Below are positions 1 through 9,470 of a stretch of 64,000 nucleotides of DNA, one piece after another. Below the pieces are notes generated by a model. It was not told the DNA's origin. It made no database searches and saw nothing but the letters and a program-made list of their open reading frames with translations. This DNA comes from Streptomyces sp. Edi2. GTDB taxonomy: Bacteria > Actinomycetota > Actinomycetes > Streptomycetales > Streptomycetaceae. The first letter of the stretch is position 1; the number at the start of each line of letters is the position of its first letter. The DNA lies in assembly GCF_040253635.1 (NCBI RefSeq), contig NZ_JBEJGX010000003.1, positions 3,906,001 to 3,970,000 on the forward strand, read 5' to 3'. A program made the position numbers and the translations under genes.

Positions 1-2
1 CC

Positions 3-404
3 CACAACGGCTGCAAGCAACTGCTGCGCGCCACCTACGCCAAGGGCGGCGTCGCGGTCACCGTCGGCGTCGCGGTCTTCGACTCGCCCGCCCTGGCCGC
101 CAAGGTCATGAACGAGAACAAGGCGAACCTCATGCCGCTGCCCGGCGGCGGAGTCCCCTCGGACTTCTGCCAGGGCACGAAGTGCCGGATGGCGACCAAT
201 GCCACCGGCCGCTACGCCTACTTCACGATCGCCGGCTACCTCAACGGCAAGGACGTCACCGCCACGGAGACCAAGGCCCGCCAGATCGCCCGGGACGGCG
301 GCGCCTATGCGTTCAGCCAGATCACCCAGCGCGGCAAGGACCAGGCCGCCAAGGCCGCCGAGCAGCAGCTGAGGGAAGCCCAGAAGAAGGCCGGCAAGTC
401 CTGA
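3..404 (+). CDS. Hypothetical protein, C-terminal part
   Basis: An open frame enters from the left edge and ends at a TGA, giving 133 visible residues; the true start lies outside the window. The frame has normal high-GC codon use. The visible part has alternating hydrophobic and small residues, two cysteines in a short FCQGTKC stretch, and a basic, glutamine/alanine-rich C-terminal helix ending in KKAGKS. I see no membrane segment and no domain I recognise. It converges on truA, with a hairpin between the two stops. Function is unknown; the upstream half would be needed to say whether it is secreted. Confidence 0.6.
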   Translation, partial: HNGCKQLLRATYAKGGVAVTVGVAVFDSPALAAKVMNENKANLMPLPGGGVPSDFCQGTKCRMATNATGRYAYFTIAGYLNGKDVTATETKARQIARDGGAYAFSQITQRGKDQAAKAAEQQLREAQKKAGKS

Positions 405-415
405 CCGCCTCCGGT

Positions 416-439
416 GGCGCCGCCCTGTCCGGCGGCGCC
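416..439. terminator. Hairpin between convergent genes
   Basis: A perfect 9-bp stem (GGCGCCGCC / GGCGGCGCC) with a 6-nt loop lies just after the stop of the left-edge gene and before the truA stop. There is no clear T-run, as is usual in Streptomyces. It could serve both converging transcripts. Confidence 0.45.
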
Positions 440-462
440 CCGAAGGCTCCCGGGGCGACCGC

Positions 463-1329
463 TCAGCAGCAGCCGCCCCCGCCGCCGCCCCCGGGCAGCG
501 TCCGCTTGTTGCGCGCCTCCTGGTTGCGCGCCATCAGCAGGTCATCGGCCGGGTAGCCGACCTCCTCCAGCGTCAGCCCGTGCGGCCGCACGACATGGAC
601 GGCGGAGTCCCGCACCCCGGCGGCGAGCACCTTCCCCGGCCACTCCACCGGCCGGTGCCCGTCGCCGACGAACAGCATCGCCCCCACCAGCGACCGCACC
701 ATGTTGTGGCAGAAGGCATCCGCCCGCACGGTCGCCGTGATGATCCCGTCCGCCCCGCGCGACCAGCTCAGCTCCTGCAGCGTCCGGATCGTCGTCGCGC
801 CTTCCCGCCGCTTGCAGTACGCCGCGAAGTCGTGCTCCCCCAGCAGCGGCCGCGAGGCCTCGTTCATCACCTCGACGTCCAGCTCCCAGTCGTGCCACAG
901 CACATGGCCGCGCAGCAGCGGATCCACGCCCCCGTGGTGGTCGGTCACCCGGTACGCATACCGCCGCCAGATCGCCGAGAACCGCGCATTGAACCCGTAC
1001 GGCGCCTCGGCCAGCCGCCACACCCGCACATCCTTGGGCAGCCGCCCGGCCAGCCGCCGCAGCAGCTTGTCCTGATGCTCGGCCCACACCGCCGCGGGCA
1101 GGTCCACATGCGCCACCTGCCCCCGCGCATGCACCCCCGCATCCGTCCGCCCGGCCACGGTGAGCTCATACGCCTCCCCGGACCGCGTCACGGTCCGCAG
1201 CGCATCCTCGATCTCCCCCTGCACGGTCCGCCGGCCACCGGCCTGCTTCGCCCACCCGGAGAAGTCCTTTCCGTCGTAGGAAAGGTCCATCCGCACCCGG
1301 ACGAACCCGGGCTCCACTTCGTCACTCAC
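463..1329 (-). CDS. truA: tRNA pseudouridine synthase A
   Basis: 288 residues, the usual TruA length. TruA isomerises uridines 38-40 in the anticodon arm of many tRNAs. The motif [15 protein letters not shown] carries the catalytic aspartate, and the N-terminal [13 protein letters not shown] block and a late [11 protein letters not shown] block are typical of the family. The start is GTG, with GGGAGGA about nine bases upstream. The C-terminus ends in a glycine run and two cysteines, unlike most TruA proteins and probably not functional. It lies downstream of rplQ on the same strand, behind a terminator-like hairpin, so it may be read partly by read-through from the alpha operon. Confidence 0.95.
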   Translation of the reverse strand: MSDEVEPGFVRVRMDLSYDGKDFSGWAKQAGGRRTVQGEIEDALRTVTRSGEAYELTVAGRTDAGVHARGQVAHVDLPAAVWAEHQDKLLRRLAGRLPKDVRVWRLAEAPYGFNARFSAIWRRYAYRVTDHHGGVDPLLRGHVLWHDWELDVEVMNEASRPLLGEHDFAAYCKRREGATTIRTLQELSWSRGADGIITATVRADAFCHNMVRSLVGAMLFVGDGHRPVEWPGKVLAAGVRDSAVHVVRPHGLTLEEVGYPADDLLMARNQEARNKRTLPGGGGGGGCC

Positions 1330-1455
1330 GACAGCAATCCTCCCTCACACCACGGGCGGCCGTTCCGCACGGGCGCCTCCCCCGTGCTCCTCCCCCGGGC
1401 ACGGCGCCCCGGGCACCGCGGACCGGCCCCGCCACCGCCCGCCCGCGCATGCGAA

Positions 1456-1485
1456 AGCGGGCCCGCCCCGAAGGGCGGACCCGCT
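1456..1485 (-). terminator. Terminator after rplQ
   Basis: A 12-bp stem with one mismatch (AGCGGGCCCGCC against GGCGGACCCGCT) sits 17 nt beyond the rplQ stop, followed on the minus strand by a short TTT. It probably ends the rpoA-rplQ transcript. Confidence 0.65.
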
Positions 1486-1502
1486 CACACGTCGGTCAGG
1501 AC

Positions 1503-1970
1503 TCAGGCGTCCTTCGACTCCTCGGTCGCCTCGGCAGCCGGGGCCGCCTCCGCGTCCTTGGCCGCACGCTTCGTCGCGGCCTCGGCCTCACCGGTGGCCT
1601 GCTGGGCCACGGTCAGCGCCTCCACCAGCTCGATGACGGCCATGGGCGCGTTGTCGCCACGGCGGTTACCGATCTTGGTGATACGGGTGTAGCCACCCGG
1701 GCGGTTCTCGAACCGCGGGGCGATCTCCGTGAAGAGCGTGTGCACGACGCTCTTGTCCGAGATCAGCTGCATGACCTGACGGCGGTTGTGAAGGTCGCCC
1801 TTCTTCGCCTTGGTCACCAGACGCTCCGCGTACGGACGCAGACGACGGGCCTTGGCCTCGGTCGTCGTGATGCGGCCGTGCTCGAAGAGCGAGGTGGCCA
1901 GGTTGCGCAGCATGAGGCGCTCGTGCGCAGCGCTGCCGCCCAGACGGGCACCCTTGGCGGGCTTCGGCAT
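1503..1970 (-). CDS. rplQ: 50S ribosomal protein L17
   Basis: 155 residues. The first 120 or so are the L17 fold, opening with a basic [13 protein letters not shown] segment and the conserved [14 protein letters not shown] block. The rest is an alanine/glutamate-rich tail common in actinobacteria and absent from E. coli L17. L17 binds 23S rRNA near the peptide exit tunnel. ATG start with AAGGAG six to seven bases upstream. It is the last gene of the alpha operon behind rpoA, 164 nt away, and that gap carries a repeat element. Confidence 0.97.
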   Translation of the reverse strand: MPKPAKGARLGGSAAHERLMLRNLATSLFEHGRITTTEAKARRLRPYAERLVTKAKKGDLHNRRQVMQLISDKSVVHTLFTEIAPRFENRPGGYTRITKIGNRRGDNAPMAVIELVEALTVAQQATGEAEAATKRAAKDAEAAPAAEATEESKDA

Positions 1971-2055
1971 TTTCTTTCTCCTTGGTATCTGCCCCGGCCG
2001 TATCAGGTACCGAGGTCAGGGCCCGGTGAGCGGTTGCTCACCGGCAACAACCTGC

Positions 2056-2106
2056 GCCCCGTAAGGGGCGCGGGGAACTGCGCGACCAGCCACAGCGGCC
2101 GCGCAG
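2056..2106. repeat. Streptomyces-type dispersed intergenic repeat
   Basis: The rplQ-rpoA gap contains GGGGCGCGGGGAACTGCGCG, flanked by two short inverted repeats: GCCCC-GTAA-GGGGC at 2056-2069 and CTGCGCG/CGCGCAG at 2078-2106. From memory, this core recurs many times in intergenic DNA of Streptomyces chromosomes. There is only one copy in this window, so the repeat identity rests on general knowledge rather than on internal copies. Confidence 0.55.
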
Positions 2107-2134
2107 TCACAATCCGGCTGTCTCGCCCGAGCTC

Positions 2135-3157
2135 TTAGTACTGCTCGGTCTCGACGAAACCCGCATCCGCGTCGTCGTCCGCGCCAAACGCGTCGGCAGC
2201 GGCGGTCGGGTCGAATCCGGGCGGGCTGTCCTTGAGGGCCAGGCCCATGCCGGCCAGCTTCGCCTTGACCTCGTCGATCGACTTCGCACCGAAGTTGCGG
2301 ATGTCGAGCAGGTCGGCCTCGGAGCGCGCCACGAGCTCACCCACGGAGTGGATGCCCTCACGCTTGAGGCAGTTGTACGAGCGGACCGTGAGCTCCAGCT
2401 CCTCGATCGGCAGCGCCAGGTCGGCGGCCAGGGCGGCGTCCGTGGGGGACGGGCCCATGTCGATGCCCTCGGCGTCGATGTTGAGCTCGCGCGCCAGACC
2501 GAACAGCTCGACCAGGGTCTTACCGGCGGACGCCATGGCGTCACGCGGGCGCATGGCCTGCTTGGTCTCGACGTCGACGATCAGCTTGTCGAAGTCGGTG
2601 CGCTGCTCGACACGGGTCGCCTCGACCTTGTACGTGACCTTGAGCACCGGCGAGTAGATGGAGTCGACCGGGATACGGCCGATCTCCTGGCCCACCTGCT
2701 TGTTCTGGACGGCGGAGACGTAGCCGCGACCGCGCTCGACGGTCAGCTCCATCTCCAGCTTGCCCTTGCCGTTGAGCGTGGCGAGGACCAGGTCCGGGTT
2801 GTGCACCTCGACACCGGCCGGCGGGGCGATGTCCGCGGCGGTGACCAGGCCGGGGCCCTGCTTGCGCAGGTACATCACGACCGGCTCGTCGTGCTCCGAG
2901 GAGACGACCAGCTGCTTGATGTTGAGGATGAGGTCGGTGACGTCCTCCTTGACGCCCGGCACGGTGGTGAACTCGTGCAGGACACCGTCGATGCGGATGG
3001 ACGTGACCGCCGCACCCGGAATCGAGGACAGGAGGGTCCGACGGAGGGAGTTGCCGAGGGTGTAGCCGAAGCCCGGCTCCAGCGGCTCGATCACGAACCG
3101 GGAGCGGTATTCGTCGACGACCTCTTCGGTCAGCGAGGGACGCTGAGCAATCAGCAT
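2135..3157 (-). CDS. rpoA: RNA polymerase alpha subunit
   Basis: 340 residues. The N-terminal dimerisation domain (about 1-230) includes [25 protein letters not shown], here cited by its core [10 protein letters not shown]. After a short linker, the C-terminal domain (about 250-315) has the helix-hairpin-helix block [20 protein letters not shown] that contacts UP elements and activators. The tail is short and acidic. Alpha dimerises to nucleate core polymerase assembly with RpoB and RpoC, whose genes are also in this window. ATG start. The next gene upstream is rpsD, 109 nt away. Confidence 0.98.
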   Translation of the reverse strand: MLIAQRPSLTEEVVDEYRSRFVIEPLEPGFGYTLGNSLRRTLLSSIPGAAVTSIRIDGVLHEFTTVPGVKEDVTDLILNIKQLVVSSEHDEPVVMYLRKQGPGLVTAADIAPPAGVEVHNPDLVLATLNGKGKLEMELTVERGRGYVSAVQNKQVGQEIGRIPVDSIYSPVLKVTYKVEATRVEQRTDFDKLIVDVETKQAMRPRDAMASAGKTLVELFGLARELNIDAEGIDMGPSPTDAALAADLALPIEELELTVRSYNCLKREGIHSVGELVARSEADLLDIRNFGAKSIDEVKAKLAGMGLALKDSPPGFDPTAAADAFGADDDADAGFVETEQY

Positions 3158-3266
3158 GGTGTTCGATCCTTCAGTCGTGGACGCCCGCTATTTGACGCCC
3201 GCTGTACTGACAAGGGTACGGGCGGCACGGCGCATACAGCTCCGTACCGCCCCCACCGGTCAGCTC

Positions 3267-3893
3267 TTACTTGGAGTAGAGCTCAACGATCAGCTGCTCC
3301 TGCACCTGGGTGTCGATCACCTGGCGCTCGGGCATGCTGTGCACGAGGATCCGCAGGTTCGAGGGAATCGCTTCCAGCCAGGCCGGAACGGTCCTCTCGC
3401 CGGCCTCGGCCTGCGCCACCGCGAACGGGGTCAGGTTCCGAGAGGCCTGGCGGACCTCGACGATGTCGCTCACGGCCACGCGAGCCGACGGAATGTCGGT
3501 CTTGCGGCCGTTCACCGTGATGTGTCCGTGACGGACCAGCTGACGGGCGTGGTCGCGGGACTTGGCAAAACCGGCCCGGTAAACCACGTTGTCGAGACGG
3601 GTCTCAAGGATGCGCAGAAGGTTCTCACCGGTCTTGCCGGTCTTCTGGTTCGCTTCCTTGTAGTAGTTCACGAACTGCTTCTCCAGGACACCGTAGATAC
3701 GGCTGCACTTCTGCTTCTCACGAAGCTGGAGCAGGTACTCGCTGTCCTTGGTGCGCCCGCGACCGTGCTCACCCGGGGGGTAAGGACGGATCTCGATCGG
3801 GCACTTCGCGCTCTCGCACTTGCTCCCCTTGAGGAAGAGCTTTTGCTTCTCCCGACGGCAACGCTTGCAGTCGGCCCCGGTGTATCGCGCCAT
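3267..3893 (-). CDS. rpsD: 30S ribosomal protein S4 (zinc type)
   Basis: 208 residues. The N-terminus keeps four cysteines (C9, C12, C26, C31), the zinc-binding form of S4. A canonical S4 RNA-binding domain follows from about residue 95 (LETRLDNVVYRAGFAKSRD). S4 is a primary 16S binder that starts 30S assembly and in many bacteria represses its own operon. ATG start; it lies between rpsK and rpoA as in other actinobacterial alpha operons. Confidence 0.97.
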   Translation of the reverse strand: MARYTGADCKRCRREKQKLFLKGSKCESAKCPIEIRPYPPGEHGRGRTKDSEYLLQLREKQKCSRIYGVLEKQFVNYYKEANQKTGKTGENLLRILETRLDNVVYRAGFAKSRDHARQLVRHGHITVNGRKTDIPSARVAVSDIVEVRQASRNLTPFAVAQAEAGERTVPAWLEAIPSNLRILVHSMPERQVIDTQVQEQLIVELYSK

Positions 3894-3922
3894 TTTCCAG
3901 TTGTCTCCGTTACCTCAGTGCG

Positions 3923-4327
3923 TCAGACGCGCCGGCGCTTGGGCGGGCGGCATCCGTTGTGCGGAGTGGGGGTGACGTCCTGGATCGAGCCGACCTCGAG
4001 GCCGGTGGCCTGGAGGGAGCGGATCGCGGTCTCACGGCCGGAGCCGGGACCCTTGACGAAGACGTCGACCTTGCGCATGCCGTGCTCCTGCGCGCGGCGG
4101 GCGGCCGACTCGGCGGCCATCTGCGCGGCGAAGGGGGTGGACTTGCGCGAGCCCTTGAAGCCGACGTGGCCGGCAGAGGCCCAAGAGATCACGTTGCCCG
4201 TGGGGTCCGTGATCGAAACGATCGTGTTGTTGAACGTGCTCTTGATGTGAGCGTGCCCGTGGGCAACGTTCTTCTTCTCCTTGCGGCGCACCTTCTTGGC
4301 GCCGGCCGTACGGCCCTTCGGAGGCAT
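3923..4327 (-). CDS. rpsK: 30S ribosomal protein S11
   Basis: 134 residues. Highly conserved blocks are [21 protein letters not shown], cited by its core [10 protein letters not shown], and the C-terminal [19 protein letters not shown]11 sits on the 30S platform and helps shape the E/P-site mRNA path. ATG start, 96 nt after rpsM and 29 nt before rpsD. Confidence 0.97.
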   Translation of the reverse strand: MPPKGRTAGAKKVRRKEKKNVAHGHAHIKSTFNNTIVSITDPTGNVISWASAGHVGFKGSRKSTPFAAQMAAESAARRAQEHGMRKVDVFVKGPGSGRETAIRSLQATGLEVGSIQDVTPTPHNGCRPPKRRRV

Positions 4328-4423
4328 TCATTACTCCCGTGGAGGTGGTCGGTCCTACAGCGAAGACCGCTTGCAGGGGCCTGAGGGGTCTCCCCCAGGG
4401 CACACAGTGCGTCCTGCTGAGGA

Positions 4424-4804
4424 CTACTTCTTGCCCGGCTTCTTCTTGCCGGCGATCGCGCGACGCGGACCCTTGCGGGTACGGGCGTTCGTGCTGGTGC
4501 GCTGACCGTGCACCGGCAGACCGCGACGGTGACGCAGACCCTGGTAGCAGCCGATCTCGACCTTGCGGCGGATGTCGGCCTGAATCTCGCGACGGAGGTC
4601 ACCCTCGGTCTTGAGGTTGTTGTCCACGAACTCGCGGATCTTGATGAGGTCTTCCTCAGCAAGGTCGCGAACACGGGTGTTCGGGTCCACGCCGGTGGCG
4701 GCGAGGGTCTGCTGCGACAGCGTCCGCCCGATACCGAAGACGTAGGTGAGGGCGACCTCCACACGCTTTTCGCGCGGGAGATCAACGCCTGCGAGGCGTG
4801 CCAT
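4424..4804 (-). CDS. rpsM: 30S ribosomal protein S13
   Basis: 126 residues beginning [16 protein letters not shown], with the helix-hairpin-helix around GIGRTLSQ and the basic tail [22 protein letters not shown], cited by its core [11 protein letters not shown]13 lies in the 30S head, where it contacts P-site tRNA and the B1 bridges to the 50S. ATG start. About 200 nt separate it from rpmJ upstream. Confidence 0.97.
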   Translation of the reverse strand: MARLAGVDLPREKRVEVALTYVFGIGRTLSQQTLAATGVDPNTRVRDLAEEDLIKIREFVDNNLKTEGDLRREIQADIRRKVEIGCYQGLRHRRGLPVHGQRTSTNARTRKGPRRAIAGKKKPGKK

Positions 4805-5002
4805 TGATGTGGCTCCTGATGGCTATTCGGAGGTCTTCCGCAGCACCGTTCCCGTAAGACTCTGCAGAATTACGAGCCGGGTCCCCGGCCTCCGAGCCGG
4901 GGGTGTCGTCCCCACGCGAGTGATGCGGGGGTCGGGTGACTGCGTATGTACGTATGTGCTTGCGTCGCGCGAAAACTGCGAAATGCAGGTGGTCGGCGTG
5001 CG

Positions 5003-5116
5003 TCAGCCCTGGCGCTGCTTGTGGCGCAGGTTGTCGCAGATGACCATGACCCGGCCGTGGCGGCGGATCACCTTGCACTTGTCGCAGATCTTCTTGACGC
5101 TCGGCTTGACCTTCAT
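5003..5116 (-). CDS. rpmJ: 50S ribosomal protein L36 (zinc type)
   Basis: A 37-residue gene found by reading the minus strand directly. It begins [20 protein letters not shown] and ends RHKQRQG. The zinc ligands C11, C14, C27 and H32 are all present, so this is the zinc-dependent paralogue. L36 is one of the last proteins added to the 50S. ATG start. Position between infA and rpsM is the standard order. Confidence 0.96.
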   Translation of the reverse strand: MKVKPSVKKICDKCKVIRRHGRVMVICDNLRHKQRQG

Positions 5117-5176
5117 GGGATGTGAGGTTCTCCGGGTCAGTGCCGTCACCCCACGGGAGCGGGGCGGCGACAAGAT

Positions 5177-5398
5177 CTACTTGTAGCGGTAGACGATCCG
5201 GCCACGCGTCAGGTCGTAGGGAGAGAGCTCCACGACGACCCGGTCATCCGGGAGGATACGGATGTAGTGCATCCGCATCTTTCCGCTGATGTGCGCGAGG
5301 ACCTTGTGACCGTTCTGGAGCTCCACCTTGAACATGGCGTTCGGGAGGGACTCGATCACGGTGCCCTCGATCTCGATGGCACCTTGCTTCTTGGCCAC
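5177..5398 (-). CDS. infA: Translation initiation factor IF-1
   Basis: 73 residues, a single OB fold starting (M)[11 protein letters not shown] and ending RGRIVYRYK. The start is GTG at 5398, with AAGGGC five bases upstream; the longer in-frame extension to 5464 has non-IF-1 sequence and no good ribosome site. IF-1 binds the A site of the 30S during initiation. The 278-nt gap upstream, towards map, probably holds the infA promoter, but I could not pick a convincing one. Confidence 0.97.
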   Translation of the reverse strand: MAKKQGAIEIEGTVIESLPNAMFKVELQNGHKVLAHISGKMRMHYIRILPDDRVVVELSPYDLTRGRIVYRYK

Positions 5399-5676
5399 GC
5401 TTCGCCCTTCGAATCGGCTACCTTGATCGACTATCCCGCACCACACCCTCGACCAAGAGGGCATACGGATGCACGAGAGCCGACGCGTTAGTCTACGTCA
5501 GCGCCCAGCAAAAGACGAATCCAGGATTATTGCCCACCCGGGGAGATCCTTACGCCCGGGGCCGGTCGACCGGGCGCGTCAGGCCGCCGGGTAAGCCGGG
5601 CCGACGGGAGCGTCAGGCCACCCGGGACGGGACAGGCGATGGGTCCTCCCCCGGCCTTCGGGACCTCGGGGAAAGG

Positions 5677-6513
5677 TCAGGCGAGGGGGTCGGGCGCCGC
5701 CGTGATCCCCAGCTCGGCGAGCTTGGCCTTACCGCCGTCCGGCGAGGTCAGCACCAGCGGGCCGTCCTCGGTCAGCGCGACCGAGTGCTCCCAGTGCGAG
5801 GACCAGCTGCCGTCGTTCGACTTGACCGTCCAGTCGTCGTCGAGGACGTGGGTCTTGGCCGTGCCGAGATTGACCATCGGCTCGATGGCGATGCAGAAGC
5901 CGGGCACCAGCTTGGGGCCGCGGCCGCGCTTGCGGTCGACGTAGTTCAGCAGGTGCGGGTCCATGTGCATCTGCGAGCCGATGCCGTGGCCGCCGTAGTC
6001 CTCGACGATGCCGTACTTCCCGCTCGCCGGCCGGGGCTGGCGGCGGATGTAGCCCTCGATCGCCTTGGAGATGTCGACCAGGCGGTTGCCCTTGGCGACC
6101 GCCGCGATACCGGCCCACATCGATTCCTCGGTGACCCGGCTCAGCTCGACCAGCTCGTCGGAGTGACCGGACCCGACGAAGGCGGTGTAGGCCGCGTCGC
6201 CGTGCCAGCCGTCGATGATCGCGCCGCAGTCGATGGAGATGATGTCGCCGTTCTGCAGCACCGTCTCGGTGTCGGGGATGCCGTGGACCACGACATCGTT
6301 GACCGAGGTGCAGATCGTCGCGGGGAAGCCGCCGTAACCGAGGAAGTTCGACTTCGCTCCGTGCTCGGCGAGCACCTTGCGTGCCGCGTCGTCCAGGTCC
6401 TTGGTCGTGGCGCCGGGCACCGCGGCCTGACGGGTCGCCGCGTGAATGGCGGCGACCACCAGCCCCGCCTCGCGCATCTTCGCGATCTGCTCGGGGGTCT
6501 TGATCTCCACCAT
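5677..6513 (-). CDS. map: Methionine aminopeptidase, type I
   Basis: 278 residues from the ATG at 6513, chosen because AGGAAGG lies about ten bases upstream; a 12-residue longer reading lacks such a site. The pita-bread fold motifs are present: IDCGAIIDGWHGDAA with two metal aspartates, GHGIGSQMHMDPHL with the metal histidine, and two metal glutamates in AIEPMV and WEHSVALTEDG. The enzyme removes N-terminal methionine from nascent proteins. It lies downstream of adk behind a strong hairpin and upstream of infA. Streptomyces usually has more than one map gene. Confidence 0.96.
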   Translation of the reverse strand: MVEIKTPEQIAKMREAGLVVAAIHAATRQAAVPGATTKDLDDAARKVLAEHGAKSNFLGYGGFPATICTSVNDVVVHGIPDTETVLQNGDIISIDCGAIIDGWHGDAAYTAFVGSGHSDELVELSRVTEESMWAGIAAVAKGNRLVDISKAIEGYIRRQPRPASGKYGIVEDYGGHGIGSQMHMDPHLLNYVDRKRGRGPKLVPGFCIAIEPMVNLGTAKTHVLDDDWTVKSNDGSWSSHWEHSVALTEDGPLVLTSPDGGKAKLAELGITAAPDPLA

Positions 6514-6580
6514 GACGGCTGGCGCCTTCCTGAACCGACTGCAACGCATATCCGGCGGCCGTCACGACCGCCCCGTACAC

Positions 6581-6620
6581 GATACGGCCGCGGCACCCTT
6601 GCGGGCACCGCGGCCGTATC
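6581..6620 (-). terminator. Terminator after adk
   Basis: A perfect 13-bp stem (GATACGGCCGCGG / CCGCGGCCGTATC) with an inner CCC-TTGC-GGG stem lies 15 nt past the adk stop. It probably ends most spc-operon transcripts before map. Confidence 0.75.
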
Positions 6621-6635
6621 GGAAGCCGTGTGCTG

Positions 6636-7292
6636 CTACGCGTCCCGCGACGGCAGGGCCGCCATGGAGCGCCGGGTGACCTCGTCGACCTTCCCCATGG
6701 CGGGGATGGTGACGACCAGGTCCTGGTCCTTGTAGTAATCGATGATCGGCTCGGTCTCCGTGTGGTAGACCTCCAGCCGCTTGCGGACGGTCTCCTCGCG
6801 GTCGTCGTCCCGCTGGTACAGCTCGCCGCCGCAGACGTCACAGACGCCCTCGGTCTTCGGCTTGTTGTACTCCGCGTGGAAGACGTGGCTGGAGTCGTTG
6901 CGGCAGATGCGCCGGCCGGCGATCCGCTTGACGACCTCGTCCTCGGGGACCTCCAGGTCCAGGACGGCATCCAGCTTGAGGTTCTTGTCCTTGAGGTACT
7001 CGTCCAGCGCCTTGGCCTGGCCAAGGTTGCGCGGGAAGCCGTCCAGGAGGAAACCGTTTGCCGCGTCGGGCTGCTCCATACGGTCCTCGGCCATCGCAAT
7101 GGTGACCGAGTCGGGCACCAGGTTGCCGGCGTCCATGTACGACTTCGCCTCGCGGCCGAGGGGCGTGCCCTGGCTGATGTTGGCGCGGAACAGGTCCCCC
7201 GTGGAGATGTGCGGGATCTCGAGGTTCTTGGCAAGGTACGCAGCCTGCGTACCCTTGCCGGCCCCCGGGGGTCCGACGAGGACGATTCGCAT
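6636..7292 (-). CDS. adk: Adenylate kinase
   Basis: 218 residues. Walker A is GPPGAGKGT near residue 8, the AMP-binding GFPR block is present, and the LID region carries CDVCGG. The first LID pair reads CRND, so a full four-cysteine zinc site is not present. The enzyme interconverts 2 ADP with ATP and AMP and balances the adenylate pool. The ATG overlaps the secY TGA by one base (TGATG), so translation is coupled. The secY-adk-map order is widely conserved. Confidence 0.97.
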   Translation of the reverse strand: MRIVLVGPPGAGKGTQAAYLAKNLEIPHISTGDLFRANISQGTPLGREAKSYMDAGNLVPDSVTIAMAEDRMEQPDAANGFLLDGFPRNLGQAKALDEYLKDKNLKLDAVLDLEVPEDEVVKRIAGRRICRNDSSHVFHAEYNKPKTEGVCDVCGGELYQRDDDREETVRKRLEVYHTETEPIIDYYKDQDLVVTIPAMGKVDEVTRRSMAALPSRDA

Positions 7293-8605
7293 CAGCGGAG
7301 GAACCCTTCGTAGTTGCGCTGCTGAAGCTGGCTCTCGATCTGCTTCACGGTCTCCAGACCCACACCCACGATGATCAGGATGCTCGTCCCGCCGAACGGG
7401 AAGTTCTGGTTCGCGTTGAAAAGCACCAACGCCACTGTTGGTACGAGCGCGATCAGCCCCAGGTACAGCGAGCCCGGCCACGTGATCCGGTTGAGCACGT
7501 AGCTGAGGTACTCGGCCGTCGGGCGACCAGCCCGGATACCCGGGATGAAGCCACCATACTTCTTCATGTTGTCGGCAACTTCTTCGGGGTTGAAGCTGAT
7601 GGCGACGTAGAAGAAGGCGAAGAATACGATCAGCAGGAAGTACGTAACGATGTAAACCGGGTGATTTCCCTTGGTGAAGTTGGTGGCGATCCACTGCGCC
7701 CATGCCGCCTTCGACCCGCTGAACTGTGCGATGAGGGCTGGAATGTAGAGCAGCGATGACGCGAAGATGACGGGAATCACACCCGCCTGGTTCACCTTGA
7801 GCGGGATGTAAGTGGACGTTCCGCCATAGGACCGGCGGCCGATCATCCGCTTCGCGTACTGCACCGGGATGCGCCGCTGGGCCTGCTCGACGAAGACCAC
7901 CAGGGCGACCATCGCCAGGCCGACCGCGATGACGGCGAAGAACTCGATCCAGCCGTCGGCCAGCTTGCCGGTGAGCTTGATCTGCCACAGCGCGCCCGGG
8001 AAGCCGGCGGCGATCGAGATGAACATCAGGATCGACATGCCGTTGCCGATACCGCGGTCGGTGACGAGCTCACCGAGCCACATGATCAGGCCGGTGCCGG
8101 CGGTCATCGTGATGACCATGGTGATCGTGGTGAAGATCGAGCTGCTGGGGACGATCTCGGTGGCGACGGGGCAGCTCTGGAAGAGCGCACCGCTGCGGGC
8201 GGTGGCCACCAGGCCGGTGCCCTGCAGGATGGCGAGCGCCACGGTCAGATAGCGGGTGTACTGGGTGATCTTCGCCTGCCCGGACTGGCCCTCTTTCTTG
8301 AGGGCTTCCAGCCGCGGGATCACCACGGTCAGCAGCTGGAGGATGATGCTCGCCGTGATGTACGGCATGATCCCCAGCGCGAAGATCGTGATCTGCAGCA
8401 GCGCACCACCGCTGAACATGTTCACCAGGGCGAACAACCCGCTGCTCCCGCCGGCCTGCTTCATGCAGGTCTCGACGTTCGCATAGTTGACCCCGGGGAC
8501 CGGGACGTGTGCGCCGATCCGGTAGAGCACGATGATGCCCAGTGTGAACAGCAGCTTCTTGCGCAGGTCGGGCGTCTTGAACGCTCGGGCGAACGCGGTG
8601 AGCAC
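7292..8605 (-). CDS. secY: Preprotein translocase subunit SecY
   Basis: 437 residues from a GTG at 8605 with AGGAGG six bases upstream; this gives the family N-terminus (M)LTAFARAFKTPDLRKKLLF. Ten transmembrane helices are visible. Conserved SecY features include the plug region after TM1 and the cytosolic loop between TM8 and TM9 near NPEEVADNMKKYGGFIPG. SecY forms the membrane channel with SecE (gene at 38517-38813) and SecG. It is separated from rplO by 225 nt containing a strong hairpin, suggesting its own promoter. Confidence 0.97.
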   Translation of the reverse strand: MLTAFARAFKTPDLRKKLLFTLGIIVLYRIGAHVPVPGVNYANVETCMKQAGGSSGLFALVNMFSGGALLQITIFALGIMPYITASIILQLLTVVIPRLEALKKEGQSGQAKITQYTRYLTVALAILQGTGLVATARSGALFQSCPVATEIVPSSSIFTTITMVITMTAGTGLIMWLGELVTDRGIGNGMSILMFISIAAGFPGALWQIKLTGKLADGWIEFFAVIAVGLAMVALVVFVEQAQRRIPVQYAKRMIGRRSYGGTSTYIPLKVNQAGVIPVIFASSLLYIPALIAQFSGSKAAWAQWIATNFTKGNHPVYIVTYFLLIVFFAFFYVAISFNPEEVADNMKKYGGFIPGIRAGRPTAEYLSYVLNRITWPGSLYLGLIALVPTVALVLFNANQNFPFGGTSILIIVGVGLETVKQIESQLQQRNYEGFLR

Positions 8606-8779
8606 GGTGCCTCCTGCGCCTCCCGCCTTGAATGCGAGAGGTGACGGTCTTGAGGATCGACGAATACGTAGCGGGCAAAACCGCGCGGACACGGCCCACG
8701 CGGCGGGGGTCCGGGACGAAGCCCGGAAAACAACAGTCCATCCCACCTTACCGGCGACCATACCCCCGTGGAACGACCA

Positions 8780-8813
8780 ACCGGGGATGCCCCAAACGAT
8801 GGGCATCCCCGGT
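8780..8813 (-). terminator. Attenuator or terminator between rplO and secY
   Basis: A perfect 13-bp stem (ACCGGGGATGCCC / GGGCATCCCCGGT) with an 8-nt loop lies 17 nt after the rplO stop. It would lower or stop read-through into secY, so secY may have its own promoter in 8606-8779. Confidence 0.7.
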
Positions 8814-8830
8814 CAGTTGAGCCAGCGAAC

Positions 8831-9286
8831 TCAGATGAGTTCGGTGACGGCGCCGCCGGCAGCGGCGATCTTCTCCTTGGCGGAGCCGGAAACGGCGTCA
8901 ACCGTCACCTGCAGCGCCACGGAGATCTCGCCGGTGCCGAGCACCTTGACGAGCTCGTTCTTGCGCACCGCGCCCTTGGCGACCAGGTCGGTCACCGTGA
9001 CCTCGCCACCCTGCGGGTAGAGCGCGGCCAGCTTGTCCAGGTTCACGACCTGGAACTGCTTGTGGGCGGGGTTCTTGAAGCCCTTCAGCTTCGGGAGGCG
9101 CATGTGGAGGGGCATCTGCCCGCCCTCGAAGCGCTCCGGAACCTGGTAACGGGCCTTCGTGCCCTTGGTACCACGACCAGCGGTCTTACCCTTGGACGCC
9201 TCACCACGACCGACACGGGTCTTGGCAGTCTTGGCGCCCGGGGCGGGCCGGAGGTTGTGGACCTTCAGCGGGTTGTTCTCCGCCAT
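8831..9286 (-). CDS. rplO: 50S ribosomal protein L15
   Basis: 151 residues starting [19 protein letters not shown], with the glycine-rich [19 protein letters not shown] segment (core [10 protein letters not shown]) that threads into 23S rRNA. The ATG at 9286 has AGGAGG nine bases upstream; the six-residue longer reading is not needed. It follows rpmD with a 1-nt gap. Confidence 0.97.
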   Translation of the reverse strand: MAENNPLKVHNLRPAPGAKTAKTRVGRGEASKGKTAGRGTKGTKARYQVPERFEGGQMPLHMRLPKLKGFKNPAHKQFQVVNLDKLAALYPQGGEVTVTDLVAKGAVRKNELVKVLGTGEISVALQVTVDAVSGSAKEKIAAAGGAVTELI

Positions 9287-9287
9287 G

Positions 9288-9470
9288 TCAGTCGACCTCC
9301 TCAACCGTCACGAGGTGGCGGACGGTGTGCACCATGCCGCGGAACTCGGGACGGTCCTCCTTGACAACCACGTCGTTGAGCCGCTTGAGGCCCAGCGAAC
9401 GGAGGGTGTCGCGGTGGTTCTGCTTGCTACCGATGAAGGACTTCGTCTGCGTGATCTTGAGGTGCGCCAT
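9288..9470 (-). CDS. rpmD: 50S ribosomal protein L30
   Basis: 60 residues starting [14 protein letters not shown] and ending HLVTVEEVD. The ATG at 9470 overlaps the rpsE stop codon TAA by one base, which fixes the start. L30 binds the 5S/23S interface region. It belongs to the rpsE-rpmD-rplO triplet of the spc operon. Confidence 0.97.
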   Translation of the reverse strand: MAHLKITQTKSFIGSKQNHRDTLRSLGLKRLNDVVVKEDRPEFRGMVHTVRHLVTVEEVD

